The notes: generated by a model from the sequence alone, not told the origin. Shown: positions 10,301 through 18,093, counted from the stretch's first letter. The stretch is 64,000 nt of DNA from Flavobacterium sp. SUN046 (GCF_028867965.1 NZ_JAPQNT010000013.1:15382-79381), one strand, 5' to 3'. A program made the numbers and translations.

Positions 10301-10910
10301 ACGAAGTAGTTTATTAGCAATTTCATCGGGCAACTATAATACTGCTGTGGGCTCTTATTCTTATACTATTGGAAATTATAGCAATTCATCAGCTGTTGGA
10401 GATGGCGTATCAATTTCGGCAAGTAATCAAGTTCGCATCGGCGATGCTGGCGTAACAAGTATTGGAGGCTTTGCTAACTGGACTAATGTTTCAGATAAAC
10501 GATTTAAAAAAGACATTCAACAAAATGTACCTGGTTTAGAATTTATAAAAAAATTAAAACCTGTAACCTATCATTTAGATATGGATGCTATAGCCAATTT
10601 TACAAAAACTCCAGAAGATTTGCGAAAGAAAGAAAGCGAAATTTTAAAAGGAGCTATACTCCAAACGGGTTTTATAGCTCAAGATGTTGAATTGACTGCC
10701 AAGGAAATAGGTTTTGATTTTAGTGGTGTCGATATTCCTAAAAACGACAAGGATTTTTATGGCTTACGTTATGCAGAATTTGTAGTGCCTTTAGTAAAAG
10801 CAGTACAAGAACAACAAGAAATAATCACTTCTCAAAGCCAAAAAATAAAAGCACTAGAAACCGCAAATTCTGAAATTCTAAAACGATTAGAAAAATTAGA
10901 AAACAAATAA
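7311..10910 (+). CDS. Large repeat surface protein with S74 (Chaperone of endosialidase) C-terminus
   Basis: Secreted protein of 1199 residues. An N-terminal signal peptide ends near FGYSQ. Residues about 90-470 are Gly/Asn/Ser-rich beta repeats (GxGxxYGxYN type). From about 540 to 1010 there are more than 20 copies of a 17-residue repeat of the form SNNVANGxxALxxNTTG, resembling YadA-head/trimeric beta-roll repeats. An S74 intramolecular chaperone domain starts near 1061 (SDKRFKKDI) with GFIAQDVE and ends in a coiled coil (about 1165-1199). In phage tail spikes S74 domains drive trimerisation and self-cleave before the SD motif. In Bacteroidota they end secreted fibre-like proteins. It is first of a three-gene operon. 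An adhesive surface fibre is the likely role. Confidence 0.85.
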   Translation: MKKLFFILTVLLSIQFGYSQVGVNTTNPNAQLDVRSTNQITPSNTDGILIPKIDAFPVTNPTVAQNSMLVYLTTVSAGKQPGFYYWDNTTVSWLPISKTDDDWYEVGGTSAPNNINDDMYHSGNVGIGKNTATVKLDVEETSNLRNTVINVKHTSPSSATSLIKTSVNSGALVSGSVTSNENSIVLSNTVQGIGVLNTISGTGTGLAYGVSNRISATTTTEQNGVFNSFIGNPTARSIGLNNAIEDIGNGDKIGVLDSITNTGNGRHFGIKNAFKGDGSGQRFAFYSNIRGTGNGDSWGSYNEIYRNGNGYIYGNYNDISSSGSGYHYGMQNTISGNGIGTQIGIDNNIGVYNTSTNPQTGVNNYLAGDTSGIQTGTSNRIIGSGSGVQYGTYNFIFNSGIGTKYGSYNYINPFSNGAHYGVYSDVTKANSYAGYFLGRLSVGTTITNNYILPLSRGTVNQIMQTDAVGNVTWQNPNTALNNFAWITTGNSGTTPVTNFMGTTDAVDVVFKRNNIIAGRIGNLNTSFGNSSFISNTTGNYNTANGSLSLLSNTSGDQNVAIGYSALYYNTTGNQNTAIGNNVLSPNHSGSAATAIGYGAMENCNPTSVPYINQNVAIGFQALRGSGSPGSNTGNNNTAVGYQTLLNNSSGSNNVANGVTALYSNTTGSFNVANGGSSLYTNTTGSNNVANGVTALYSNTIGSNNVANGTSALALNTTGYNNIAIGTSSLFSNTTGYSNVAIGYEALNINTTGYGNVANGVSALNANTTGYYNTANGYAALNSNTTGNSNVANGYTSLFSNTTGVSNVANGYASLNSNTTGSFNSANGTLALSSNTSGTSNVANGGNALNSNITGNRNVANGYQALFTNTSGSNNVSNGSFALRFNTTGFSNVANGDSALYANTTGSNNVANGGNALLFNTTGGNNVANGYESLLSNTTGSSNVANGYRSLYNNTVGTDNVANGDSALNTNTTGSSNVANGTDALKGNITGLRNVAVGRSSLLAISSGNYNTAVGSYSYTIGNYSNSSAVGDGVSISASNQVRIGDAGVTSIGGFANWTNVSDKRFKKDIQQNVPGLEFIKKLKPVTYHLDMDAIANFTKTPEDLRKKESEILKGAILQTGFIAQDVELTAKEIGFDFSGVDIPKNDKDFYGLRYAEFVVPLVKAVQEQQEIITSQSQKIKALETANSEILKRLEKLENK
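8923..10335 (+). repeat. Degenerate 51-bp coding tandem repeat
   Basis: More than 20 imperfect copies of a 51-bp unit encoding the 17-residue SNNVANGxxALxxNTTG motif. The AATGTxGCxAATGG and AAxACAACAGG cores are strongly conserved in DNA as well as protein. This points to recent duplication or gene conversion and a potential for copy-number change. Confidence 0.9.
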
Positions 10911-10920
10911 ATATAAAATT

Positions 10921-11415
10921 ATGAAATTAAAATTACTAAATATAGTCAAGAGAGTATTTCTTTTTTCTATTTTCTTTTCTCTATTTTCTACATTTGGGCA
11001 ACAAGCAACACTAGCTTCAGGTGGAAACGCTATTGGAGCAGGCGGAAAAGTAAGTTATTCCATTGGTCAAGTTGCCAATGAAACTCAAGTTGGAACAACA
11101 GGAACTATTACACAAGGCGTTCAACAACCATTTGAAATAGTAACATTAAGCGGAGAAGAATTCACTTCAATAACTTTAGAAGCTGTTGTGTATCCAAATC
11201 CAACGAACTCAATAATTAATTTAAGTATTAAAAACTATTCAATCGAAAACTTGAAGTACCAAATTTATGACATTCAAGGAAGAAAAATAGTTGAGGGTAA
11301 AATAGCATCTGACCAAACCACGATTGATATGGAAAGCTATCCAACAGCAATTTATATTTTAAAAGTAAATTCAAATTCTAAAGAACTAAAAACATTCAAA
11401 ATCATTAAAAAATAG
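10921..11415 (+). CDS. Small T9SS type A sorted secreted protein
   Basis: A 164-residue protein with an N-terminal hydrophobic export signal ending near FSTFGQQ. A short domain (ASGGNAIGAGGKVSYSIGQV) is found in many small flavobacterial proteins encoded beside S74 proteins. A T9SS type A C-terminal sorting domain spans about residues 88-164, with VVYPNPTNSIINL, YDIQGRKI and YILKV, ending in basic residues. It lies 10 bp after the large S74 gene and 5 bp before the second one, so it is co-transcribed. It may help present or anchor the S74 fibres (inference). Confidence 0.85.
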   Translation: MKLKLLNIVKRVFLFSIFFSLFSTFGQQATLASGGNAIGAGGKVSYSIGQVANETQVGTTGTITQGVQQPFEIVTLSGEEFTSITLEAVVYPNPTNSIINLSIKNYSIENLKYQIYDIQGRKIVEGKIASDQTTIDMESYPTAIYILKVNSNSKELKTFKIIKK

Positions 11416-11420
11416 ATACT

Positions 11421-13466
11421 ATGAAATCACTATTACATAAAACAATAAAGGCTATATGTCTTTTCTCTTTATTCTTTTCTCTATTTTCTGCATCAGCTCA
11501 AGCTCCACAAAAAATGAGTTACCAAGCTGTGGTTAGAAACGCCAGTAATATTTTAGTTTCAAATGCAGCAATAGGAATGAGAATAAGTATTTTGCAAACT
11601 ACAGCTACTGGAACAGTGGTTTTTTCAGAATACCACACGCCAACTACAAATGCAAATGGATTGGCAACAATAGAAATAGGAACAGGAACTTTTTTAACAG
11701 GTAATTTTAGTTCAATAAATTGGGCAAATGGACCATATTTTATAAAAACAGAAACCGATCCAACTGCTCCAGGAACTAATTATACAATTTCAGGAACAAG
11801 TCAATTAGCAAGTGTTCCTTATGCTCTTTATGCTGCAAGTTCGGGTTCTTCAAGTAGTAATTTCACAACCACAGGAACTAATATCGCCAATAATAATATA
11901 GGTAATGTGGGAATTGGAACTGGCGCAACAGTGCCATCATCTTTATTAACGGTTAAAAAAGATGGAATAGGATTTACCCAGGAAGATATTTCAGGCGCAT
12001 CAAAAATTGGCTTCTATACAACATCCGCAAGTGCTTTTTTACAAACTCATTCTAATACTGATTTGTCATTTTCAACTAACGATGGAGCAACACAAATACT
12101 ATTACAAAAAGTAACAGGAAATGTCGGAATTGGCTTTCCATCACCAACAGAAAAACTAGACGTAAACGGAAAAACAAGAACGGTTAATTTACAAGTATTA
12201 ACTGGAGCCGGTACAGGAAAAGTTTTAACTTCAGATGCATTAGGAAATGCAACATGGCAATCATCTAGTGCAGCAAATGGATGGTCATTAACTGGAAACT
12301 CAGGAACAAATCCAGCCACAAACTTTATTGGTACCACAGATAATAATGATTTAATTTTTAAAAGAAGTAACTTAATCTCAGGAAGAATAGAAGCACAAAA
12401 TACTTCATTTGGATTTGGAGCTTTAAATACTGCCTCAACTGGTTTATATAATTTGGCTATTGGAAATAATTCAATGTCATTAAATACATCTGGTGGTTTT
12501 AACTCTGCTGCTGGCTATTTCTGCTTGAGAAATAACACAACAGGAGGAAGTAATTCTGCCTCAGGTTATGGAGCACTACAAAATAATATAACAGGAAGTA
12601 ATAATACTGCTAATGGATCTGGAGCTTTAAGTGAAAATCAAGGAGGTAGCAATAACACTGCAATAGGCTCGGGTGCTTTGAGTAATAATATATCAGCAAA
12701 TGAAAATACTGCAGTTGGATATTCGGCATTGTCAAGTAATATGTCAGCAAGCGGAAATACAGCAATAGGTTTTGAGGCATTAAAAGTGTCAACTTCTACA
12801 CAATCTAATACAGCAGTTGGAAGAAAAGCATTATGGAAAAATACTAGTGGAACATTAAATGTTGCAATGGGCGATGGTGCGCTAGTTAATAATACTTTTG
12901 GTTTTGAAAATGTAGCAATAGGAACTAATGCATTGCCAAATATTGTTAACGGAAATGATAATATTGGAATTGGAATTGGAGCTGGTTCAAATTTAAACTT
13001 TGGTAGTAACTGTATAGTAATTGGTTCTAATGCAATGACACCTAATAATACTAGTAATCAAATTCGAATTGGAAATTCAGATATCACTTATGCAGGAGTT
13101 CAAGTTGCTTGGTCAATTACTTCTGATAAAAGATGGAAAGATGACATTCAAAAATCACCTCTTGGTTTAAATTTTATAAATAAATTAAATCCGGTTACTT
13201 ACACACGTATAAATGATGAAAATAAAAAAATAGAGTACGGTTTTATTGCACAAGAATTAGAACAAGCTTTAAATAATTCAGATGCTAAAAATAATGGTAT
13301 AATTACAATTGGCGATGACGGAATGTATAGTGTTCGTTACAACGATTTAATTTCAATTTCAGTAAAAGCAATACAAGAACAACATGAAATAATAACATCT
13401 CAAAATATAAAAATTAAATCATTAGAAGAACGATTAAAAGCAATAGAAGAAAAGTTAAGTAAGTAG
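11421..13466 (+). CDS. Tail-fibre-like surface protein with S74 C-terminus
   Basis: Secreted protein of 681 residues, paralogous to the C-terminal half of the 7311 product. The signal peptide ends near FSASAQ. An N-terminal domain (PQKMSYQAVVRNASNILVSN) typical of Bacteroidota fibre proteins spans about 28-140. Residues about 290-330 (WSLTGNSGTNPATNF) match the equivalent block of the 7311 product. 17-residue repeats with TAIG/TANG cores lie at about 333-510. The S74 domain begins near 568 (SDKRWKDDI), followed by YGFIAQELEQ and a terminal coiled coil. It is last in the operon, followed by a strong terminator. Confidence 0.85.
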   Translation: MKSLLHKTIKAICLFSLFFSLFSASAQAPQKMSYQAVVRNASNILVSNAAIGMRISILQTTATGTVVFSEYHTPTTNANGLATIEIGTGTFLTGNFSSINWANGPYFIKTETDPTAPGTNYTISGTSQLASVPYALYAASSGSSSSNFTTTGTNIANNNIGNVGIGTGATVPSSLLTVKKDGIGFTQEDISGASKIGFYTTSASAFLQTHSNTDLSFSTNDGATQILLQKVTGNVGIGFPSPTEKLDVNGKTRTVNLQVLTGAGTGKVLTSDALGNATWQSSSAANGWSLTGNSGTNPATNFIGTTDNNDLIFKRSNLISGRIEAQNTSFGFGALNTASTGLYNLAIGNNSMSLNTSGGFNSAAGYFCLRNNTTGGSNSASGYGALQNNITGSNNTANGSGALSENQGGSNNTAIGSGALSNNISANENTAVGYSALSSNMSASGNTAIGFEALKVSTSTQSNTAVGRKALWKNTSGTLNVAMGDGALVNNTFGFENVAIGTNALPNIVNGNDNIGIGIGAGSNLNFGSNCIVIGSNAMTPNNTSNQIRIGNSDITYAGVQVAWSITSDKRWKDDIQKSPLGLNFINKLNPVTYTRINDENKKIEYGFIAQELEQALNNSDAKNNGIITIGDDGMYSVRYNDLISISVKAIQEQHEIITSQNIKIKSLEERLKAIEEKLSK

Positions 13467-13482
13467 TTTTTAAGCAAGAACT

Positions 13483-13508
13483 GGTCTAACGAAAGTTAGA
13501 CCTTTTTT
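13483..13508 (+). terminator. Rho-independent terminator after the surface-protein operon
   Basis: Perfect 8-bp stem GGTCTAAC-GAAA-GTTAGACC with a GAAA tetraloop and a T6 run. Confidence 0.92.
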
Positions 13509-13518
13509 ATTACTAAAA

Positions 13519-14289
13519 CTATTCTATTTCTTTTTGTAAAATCCATAATTTAATATATCGTTTAAATACAAATGCTGAGTTAATTCCTGCTGATAAAAAA
13601 CCTTCTTTTCCATCAAGAAAACCTAATTTTATAAAATATTGTGAAATAAAGCGAAACAAAGGACGAATAGTGAAATGATAAATGGTCGGTTTTGTATTTT
13701 TTTTATGTAATTTGATTGACTGTAATTTACAATAATGATTTAGTTTATTGCAATAGTGTTCAAAATTTTTATAGCTGTAATGATTCAAACTGTTTTTTAA
13801 ATAGCCAATTTTCCCATCAGTTTTTATTTCTTCATGAACTAGATTTCCGTTGTATAAACAAAAGTTTTTATTGAATAATCGTATAGCTTTATCATTTTTA
13901 AATCCACCATGTTTTAAGTGTTTGTTAAATAAAAAGAAGTTTCTTTTAACATAAAAAGCGACCACGTCATTAGGATTAAAAGCTGCTTCAATGATTTCAT
14001 TCTTAAGATCTGTAGTGATTTCTTCATCTAAGTCAAAAAAAACAATCCAATCATTTTTTGCTTGTTTTATTGCAAAATTACGTTGGTTAGAGAAGTCATC
14101 GAAAGCTCTACAAATTACTTTAACTCCCATTTCTTCTGTAATTTTTTTAGTGTTATCAGTGCTGTTTGAATCTACAATTATAATCTCGTCTGCAAATGAT
14201 AAACTTTCGATATATTTTTTAATATTGTTCTCCTCATTATAAGTTATTGCTAAAGCACTGATTTTTATTTTATTTTCGTAGTTAGACAT
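13519..14289 (-). CDS. Family 2 glycosyltransferase, LPS-core (WaaE/KdtX) type
   Basis: A 256-residue GT2 enzyme. It opens with ISALAITYNEENNIKKYIES, followed by DEIIIVDSNSTDNT and the metal-binding FFDLDEEI near residues 85-92. The segments CRAFDDFSNQRNFAI and NLVHEEIKTDGKIGYL are characteristic of the WaaE/KdtX subfamily that adds a glucose or similar residue to the LPS inner core. There are no clear membrane spans, so it probably acts at the inner face of the cytoplasmic membrane. It is monocistronic and convergent with the surface-protein operon. The exact sugar donor cannot be read from sequence. Confidence 0.85.
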   Translation of the reverse strand: MSNYENKIKISALAITYNEENNIKKYIESLSFADEIIIVDSNSTDNTKKITEEMGVKVICRAFDDFSNQRNFAIKQAKNDWIVFFDLDEEITTDLKNEIIEAAFNPNDVVAFYVKRNFFLFNKHLKHGGFKNDKAIRLFNKNFCLYNGNLVHEEIKTDGKIGYLKNSLNHYSYKNFEHYCNKLNHYCKLQSIKLHKKNTKPTIYHFTIRPLFRFISQYFIKLGFLDGKEGFLSAGINSAFVFKRYIKLWILQKEIE

Positions 14290-14506
14290 AATTTTGTTTT
14301 GGTTTTACAATGATTATCAACTTTTAGACAGATAGTTTATTAATTTATATAGCTTCGACAAGTCATGCCAGTAAAGGTTTAAATACAATTTATTGTTTTA
14401 TAAAACAATTAACTTTTTTAACAAAAATTTCTAAAATAAATCATAATTTTTTTAAAATGAACTAAACTAACCATTGTTAAAAATCAATTATTTCAAATTT
14501 TCAAAT

Positions 14507-14514
14507 TATCTTTG
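14507..14514 (+). promoter_or_regulatory. -7 box of the DUF58 gene
   Basis: TATCTTTG, an exact TAnnTTTG match, ends 4 bp before the ATG at 14519, so the transcript would be nearly leaderless. Confidence 0.45.
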
Positions 14515-14518
14515 ACTT

Positions 14519-15445
14519 ATGAAGATAGAAGAACAAAAAGAAATAATTTCAGGATTCAAGCATTTAGAACTTTTGGCTAATCAAGTGGTTGAAGGATTTA
14601 TTTCTGGAATGCACAAATCGCCATTTCATGGGTTTTCGGCTGAATTTGCTGAACATAAAACCTATAATTCAGGCGAAAGCACCAAGCATATCGATTGGAA
14701 GTTATTTGCCAAAACAGATAGGCTTTACACCAAACGATTCGAAGAAGAAACAAACTTGCGTTGTCATTTAATTATTGATAATTCTTCATCAATGCATTTT
14801 CCGAAACTTGAATCAAATCAACCGTTTTATGAAAGTAAAATTGGATTTTCAGTTCTGGCGTCAGCAGTTTTAATGAATCTTCTTAAAAAGCAACGAGATG
14901 CAGTTGGATTGAGTGTTTATTCGGATAATTACGAATATTATGCACCCGAAAAAGGAAGCGATAGACATCACCGAATGTTATTGAATAAATTGGAAGATTT
15001 ATTGGAAACTCCAAAAATATCTAAACCAACAGATACAATTACTTTTTTGCATCAAATTGCCGAAAAAATGCACCGACGTTCAATGATTGTAATTTTTACA
15101 GATATGTTTCAAAATGACAATCAAGAAGCGCTTTTTAATGCCCTACAACATTTAAAACACAACAAGCATAAAGTAGTTTTATTTCATGTTATTGATGAAA
15201 AAAAGGAGTTGCATTTTGATTTTGATAATTCACCTAGAAAATTTATTGATGTTGAATCGGGTGAAGTAATCAATCTTTTTGCAGAAAACGTAAAAGAAGA
15301 ATATGAGAATAATATCAAAAAGTACTTTAAAAGTTTATCAATGACTTGTGCTCAAAACAAAATAAAGTATGTTGCAGTAAATGTTGGAGCAAATTTTGAA
15401 AAAATTCTAACTACATACTTAGTTGAAAAACAAAACTTTGGTTAA
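14519..15445 (+). CDS. DUF58 domain protein (MoxR-associated)
   Basis: A 308-residue cytoplasmic DUF58 protein. Diagnostic motifs are HKSPFHGFSAEFAEHKTY, GESTKHIDWKLFAKTDRLYTKRFEEETN, and a von Willebrand A-like segment with a MIDAS-like IIDNSSSMH near residues 83-91. Proteins of this family usually sit next to MoxR AAA+ ATPases and vWA-TPR genes (Bat cluster) and may help chaperone protein complexes. Here no moxR or bat gene is adjacent, so it is a stand-alone copy. It lies between a divergent glycosyltransferase and the tRNA-Asp gene. Confidence 0.9.
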   Translation: MKIEEQKEIISGFKHLELLANQVVEGFISGMHKSPFHGFSAEFAEHKTYNSGESTKHIDWKLFAKTDRLYTKRFEEETNLRCHLIIDNSSSMHFPKLESNQPFYESKIGFSVLASAVLMNLLKKQRDAVGLSVYSDNYEYYAPEKGSDRHHRMLLNKLEDLLETPKISKPTDTITFLHQIAEKMHRRSMIVIFTDMFQNDNQEALFNALQHLKHNKHKVVLFHVIDEKKELHFDFDNSPRKFIDVESGEVINLFAENVKEEYENNIKKYFKSLSMTCAQNKIKYVAVNVGANFEKILTTYLVEKQNFG

Positions 15446-15483
15446 TAATACAAATGTTTATTGAAAAAAAATCAATAAAATAC

Positions 15484-15513
15484 TTGCAGAAATAAAAAAC
15501 GTATGTATATTTG
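15484..15513 (+). promoter_or_regulatory. tRNA-Asp promoter (TTG-N19-TATATTTG)
   Basis: TTG at 15484-15486 and TATATTTG at 15506-15513 are separated by exactly 19 bp, the ideal Bacteroidota housekeeping promoter. It ends 18 bp before the tRNA. Confidence 0.85.
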
Positions 15514-15531
15514 CAACCGCAATAAAGCGAT

Positions 15532-15605
15532 GGTTTGGTAGTTCAGTTGGTTAGAATACATGCCTGTCACGCATGGGGTCGCGGGTTCGAGTCCCGTCCA
15601 GACCG
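15532..15605 (+). tRNA. tRNA-Asp (GTC)
   Basis: A 74-nt cloverleaf. The acceptor GGTTTGG pairs with CCAGACC (one G-U), with discriminator G. The anticodon arm CATGC-CTGTCAC-GCATG gives anticodon GTC. The T-arm GCGGG-TTCGAGT-CCCGT is normal. The CCA end is not encoded. Confidence 0.97.
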
Positions 15606-15615
15606 CTAAATTGGG

Positions 15616-15646
15616 AAAAGGTTTTCAGAAATGGAAACCTTTTTTG
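15616..15646 (+). terminator. Terminator after tRNA-Asp
   Basis: AAAAGGTTTTC pairs with GAAACCTTTT with one bulged T and is followed by further Ts. Confidence 0.7.
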
Positions 15647-15682
15647 CCCCAATAAAGCATCAAAAATAGTTGTGTTGTTTTC

Positions 15683-15785
15683 GATTCGCCCTTGTAAAGC
15701 GAATCACGGTTTAGTAGTTAGACCAATGAAAAGCTTTCCACTTTATTCTGAATTTATTTTCAGAATCTAGGGATGGCTTTTTTGC
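15683..15785 (+). other. tRNA-like fragment and hairpin terminator region
   Basis: GATTCGC (15683) pairs with GCGAATC (15699) around a loop containing TTGTAAA, which looks like the anticodon arm of a tRNA-Thr(TGT). GGTTTAGTAGTT at 15708 matches the 5' end of the upstream tRNA-Asp at 11 of 12 positions. Downstream, ATTCTGAA/TTCAGAAT nested inside AAAAGC/GCTTTT with a T run forms a terminator-like hairpin (15726-15781). No complete cloverleaf can be folded. A decayed tRNA remnant is my reading. Confidence 0.35.
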
Positions 15786-15827
15786 TTTTATATACTTTCA
15801 TTATTTTTTACTATTTTTGAATCAATT

Positions 15828-16196
15828 ATGAGAAAATTAATTCAAACAACAGTTCTATTGTTCTTTCTTTTTTGTTCCATTTGTAGTATTGGACAAGAAA
15901 AAAAATCCAATGACCCAGATTTTCAGTTAAAAGAAACTATTTATGCAAAGAATAAAAAAGAAGTTTTAGCATACGATAAAAAGGATTTTGACGCTTTGTT
16001 TTTTGATTTTTTTCAAAAGCAAAACGACGATAAAGTGACTTTAACTAAAGAAGAGTTTTACAATTATACTATCAAAATTGCTATTTATTCAGAGAAACTC
16101 GGGCTTCTATATAAAGATCAAAAAGAAGAATCGCAACGAACCAAAGAAGAATGGTTTAATAAAAGTTATTCTGACTATTTAAAATCCAAACGATAA
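15828..16196 (+). CDS. Small secreted hypothetical protein
   Basis: A 122-residue protein with an N-terminal signal peptide (TVLLFFLFCSICSIGQ). The mature part of about 100 residues is charged and helical, with many Lys/Glu/Asp and a YNYTIKIAIYSEKLGLLYKDQ helix. No known domain is recognised. It lies 4 bp before a TTG-started lipoprotein gene and is probably co-transcribed with it. A periplasmic location is likely, and the function is unknown. Confidence 0.75.
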   Translation: MRKLIQTTVLLFFLFCSICSIGQEKKSNDPDFQLKETIYAKNKKEVLAYDKKDFDALFFDFFQKQNDDKVTLTKEEFYNYTIKIAIYSEKLGLLYKDQKEESQRTKEEWFNKSYSDYLKSKR

Positions 16197-16200
16197 CATT

Positions 16201-16680
16201 TTGAAACGATTTTCTTTTCTTTTTTTATTCTTTATTATTTATTCTTGTCAATATTTTGATAAGCAAGTGCCTTCTGAAAAAGAATTACTTGATAAACAAA
16301 TCAAAGAAATAAATTGGAAAGAAGTTGACGAATATCCATCAATTGCAGATTGTGAAAAACTTACAGATGCAACGCAGCGCAAGCAATGTTTTTTCGAATT
16401 TATGGCAGCCACAATTCAACAAAAATTAAGTGTTGATACTTTAAAAGTTCTTTTTCCTAAATTAGATACAATAGAAGTAAAAGTTACGGTAAATCCGGAT
16501 GCAACGATGAAATTTGAACCGCAATTTCCAAAAGATACAGTTGCTTATGATACCATAAAAATTGATAGTATTTTGAGAATAAAATTAGTTGATTTTCCAA
16601 AAGTCAATCCAGCAATTAAGCGTGGAATTCCTGTCAAAACACAATTTATTTTGCCGGTTATTATTAAAACAGAAAAGTAA
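16201..16680 (+). CDS. Small lipoprotein, TTG start
   Basis: A 159-residue protein starting at TTG (no in-frame ATG precedes the signal sequence). The signal FLFLFFIIYSC places a lipobox cysteine near residue 16. The mature part has two cysteines (IADCEKL, QRKQCFFEF) that could form a disulfide, followed by a beta-rich C-terminal half with VKVTVNPDATMKF and PVKTQFILPVIIKTE. The latter resembles the C-terminal strand region of TonB-like energy-transducing proteins, but there is no TM-anchored TonB architecture, so I leave the function open. It is a partner of the preceding gene. Confidence 0.75.
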   Translation: MKRFSFLFLFFIIYSCQYFDKQVPSEKELLDKQIKEINWKEVDEYPSIADCEKLTDATQRKQCFFEFMAATIQQKLSVDTLKVLFPKLDTIEVKVTVNPDATMKFEPQFPKDTVAYDTIKIDSILRIKLVDFPKVNPAIKRGIPVKTQFILPVIIKTEK

Positions 16681-16681
16681 T

Positions 16682-16918
16682 AACGTCTTCCGAATTTAGG
16701 AGATATCTCAAAATAGCTTAGTTTTATTAGAATGTCATTCCGAGTTTAAGTAATATCTCAAAATAGCTTAGTTTTATTAGAATGTCATTTCGAGTTTAAG
16801 TAATATCTCAAAATAGCTTAGTTTTATTAGAATGTCATTTCGAGTTTAAGTAATATCTCAAAATAGATACGTTTTATTAGAATGTCATTCCGAGTTTACT
16901 AGGAATCTCAAAATAGTT
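16682..16918. repeat. Five tandem 50-bp copies of a palindromic-family repeat
   Basis: Units start with GTC at 16685, 16734, 16784, 16834 and 16884 (period 49, then 50). Each contains GTCATTyCGAGTTTA and TAATATCTCAAAATAG, and the inner copies are nearly identical. The GTCATTyCGA...ATCTC core is the same family seen at 55943-56020 and inside three genes here. It fills the gap between a lipoprotein gene and a convergent glycosyltransferase. Confidence 0.9.
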
Positions 16919-16935
16919 AGATGTTGTAAACATCA

Positions 16936-18078
16936 CTATTTTGAAAAACGTCTTCCTTTCCAAATAAAACTTCCAAATAAAGAGTAAATTCCGACACAAC
17001 TACAAAAAATCGGATAAATCCAACTACTCGCCAACGGTATAAAGAATTTGCTTTTTCGTAAATAAATATTTGATTGATAAAGCATAAGATAATCAACAAT
17101 GTATTTAACAGCAAAAACAACAATTAAATCCAATTTTGTCACATTGAGCGCAGTCGAAGTGCCGCAAGCGAATAAAAACACACCCAAAACCAAAGAAAGA
17201 TTCATCAATAAAACAACTACCGCCAATATTTTAGAATAAAATCCATTATAACTAGTAGTTTTACTAGCCCAACGAACACGTTGCATGAACAATTTATACA
17301 AATCATTTTCAGGTTTTGTTTTTACAATAAAATCAGTATTTTTTAAATAATACACTTTGTCAGAATGATTTTTCAATGCTTTTTGCAATAACAAAACATC
17401 ATCGCCACTTGCTTTATCATTGATTCCACCAAATCCGCCAATTTCAGTATATAATTTTTTAGTGTAAGCAAAATTTGCTCCGTTACACATAAACGGCTTT
17501 CCAACTCCGAAACTACCAATAGTTGTACCTTGCAAACTCATTAAATCCAACTGTTGAAACCAATGAATCCAATTGTTTTTAGTTTTATAAACCACCGCAC
17601 CAACAACCATTTCAGGATTATTTGCCTGAATAAAATTATCTAAAGTATTTAGCCAATTTTTTTTTACAACACAATCGGCATCAGTTGTAACAATCCATTC
17701 GTGTTTTACAATCGGAATTGCCTTAGAAATAGCATCTTTTTTAGGAGAATTTGACAAACGTAAATTTTCTAATAATGTCGTTTCAATCAATCCGTTTTGC
17801 ATGCGCCAATTGATATAAATTCGTTCTGAAGTATCTTTTGAGAAATCATCAACCAAAATTAATTCAAACAATTCTTTTGGATAATTCAAATTAGAAATCG
17901 ACGTTAAAAGCTTAGGTAAATTTTTAGCTTCATTTCGAAACGGAACAATTATAGAAAATTTAGTTTTTGGTTTTAAATCGGTTCTTTCAAATGATTTTAC
18001 TTTTTTAAAACCATAAATAAGTTGTGCAATAAAAATCACGTAAATAGCTAAAATCAAGAATAAAATAATTTCAATCAT
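16936..18078 (-). CDS. Membrane family 2 glycosyltransferase
   Basis: A 380-residue inner-membrane GT2. An N-terminal TM helix (IILFLILAIYVIFIAQLIYGF) is followed by the catalytic domain with FSIIVPFRNEAKNLP, LVDDFSKDT, VTTDADCVVKKNW (DxD-like) and GGFGGINDKASGDDV. The processive-type QRVRW motif is near residue 267 and two to four C-terminal TM helices follow. It lies 15 bp after a YbhN-like flippase gene and is likely in an operon with it, suggesting a lipid- or polyprenol-linked sugar. A short extra segment (FACGTSTALNVTK) near 307-318 is encoded by an inserted genomic repeat, in a loop between C-terminal helices. Confidence 0.85.
   Translation of the reverse strand: MIEIILFLILAIYVIFIAQLIYGFKKVKSFERTDLKPKTKFSIIVPFRNEAKNLPKLLTSISNLNYPKELFELILVDDFSKDTSERIYINWRMQNGLIETTLLENLRLSNSPKKDAISKAIPIVKHEWIVTTDADCVVKKNWLNTLDNFIQANNPEMVVGAVVYKTKNNWIHWFQQLDLMSLQGTTIGSFGVGKPFMCNGANFAYTKKLYTEIGGFGGINDKASGDDVLLLQKALKNHSDKVYYLKNTDFIVKTKPENDLYKLFMQRVRWASKTTSYNGFYSKILAVVVLLMNLSLVLGVFLFACGTSTALNVTKLDLIVVFAVKYIVDYLMLYQSNIYLRKSKFFIPLASSWIYPIFCSCVGIYSLFGSFIWKGRRFSK
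17134..17168. repeat. Intergenic-type repeat inside a GT2 coding region
   Basis: The sequence contains TGTCACATTGAGCGCAGTCG followed by AAGTGCCGC, matching the GTCATTyCGAGCGCAGTCGA repeat family. It adds about 11 codons to the glycosyltransferase without breaking the frame. Confidence 0.7.
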
Positions 18079-18093
18079 AATGAATAATTTAAC

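Noticed and set aside
16201..16680. TonB-like protein from its C-terminal strand pattern
   Set aside because: It has a lipobox in place of a TonB anchor and lacks a Pro-rich spacer, so the similarity is too weak.
16682..16918. Possible CRISPR array (five regular repeats)
   Set aside because: The whole 50-bp unit is conserved, with no variable spacers, and no cas genes are present.
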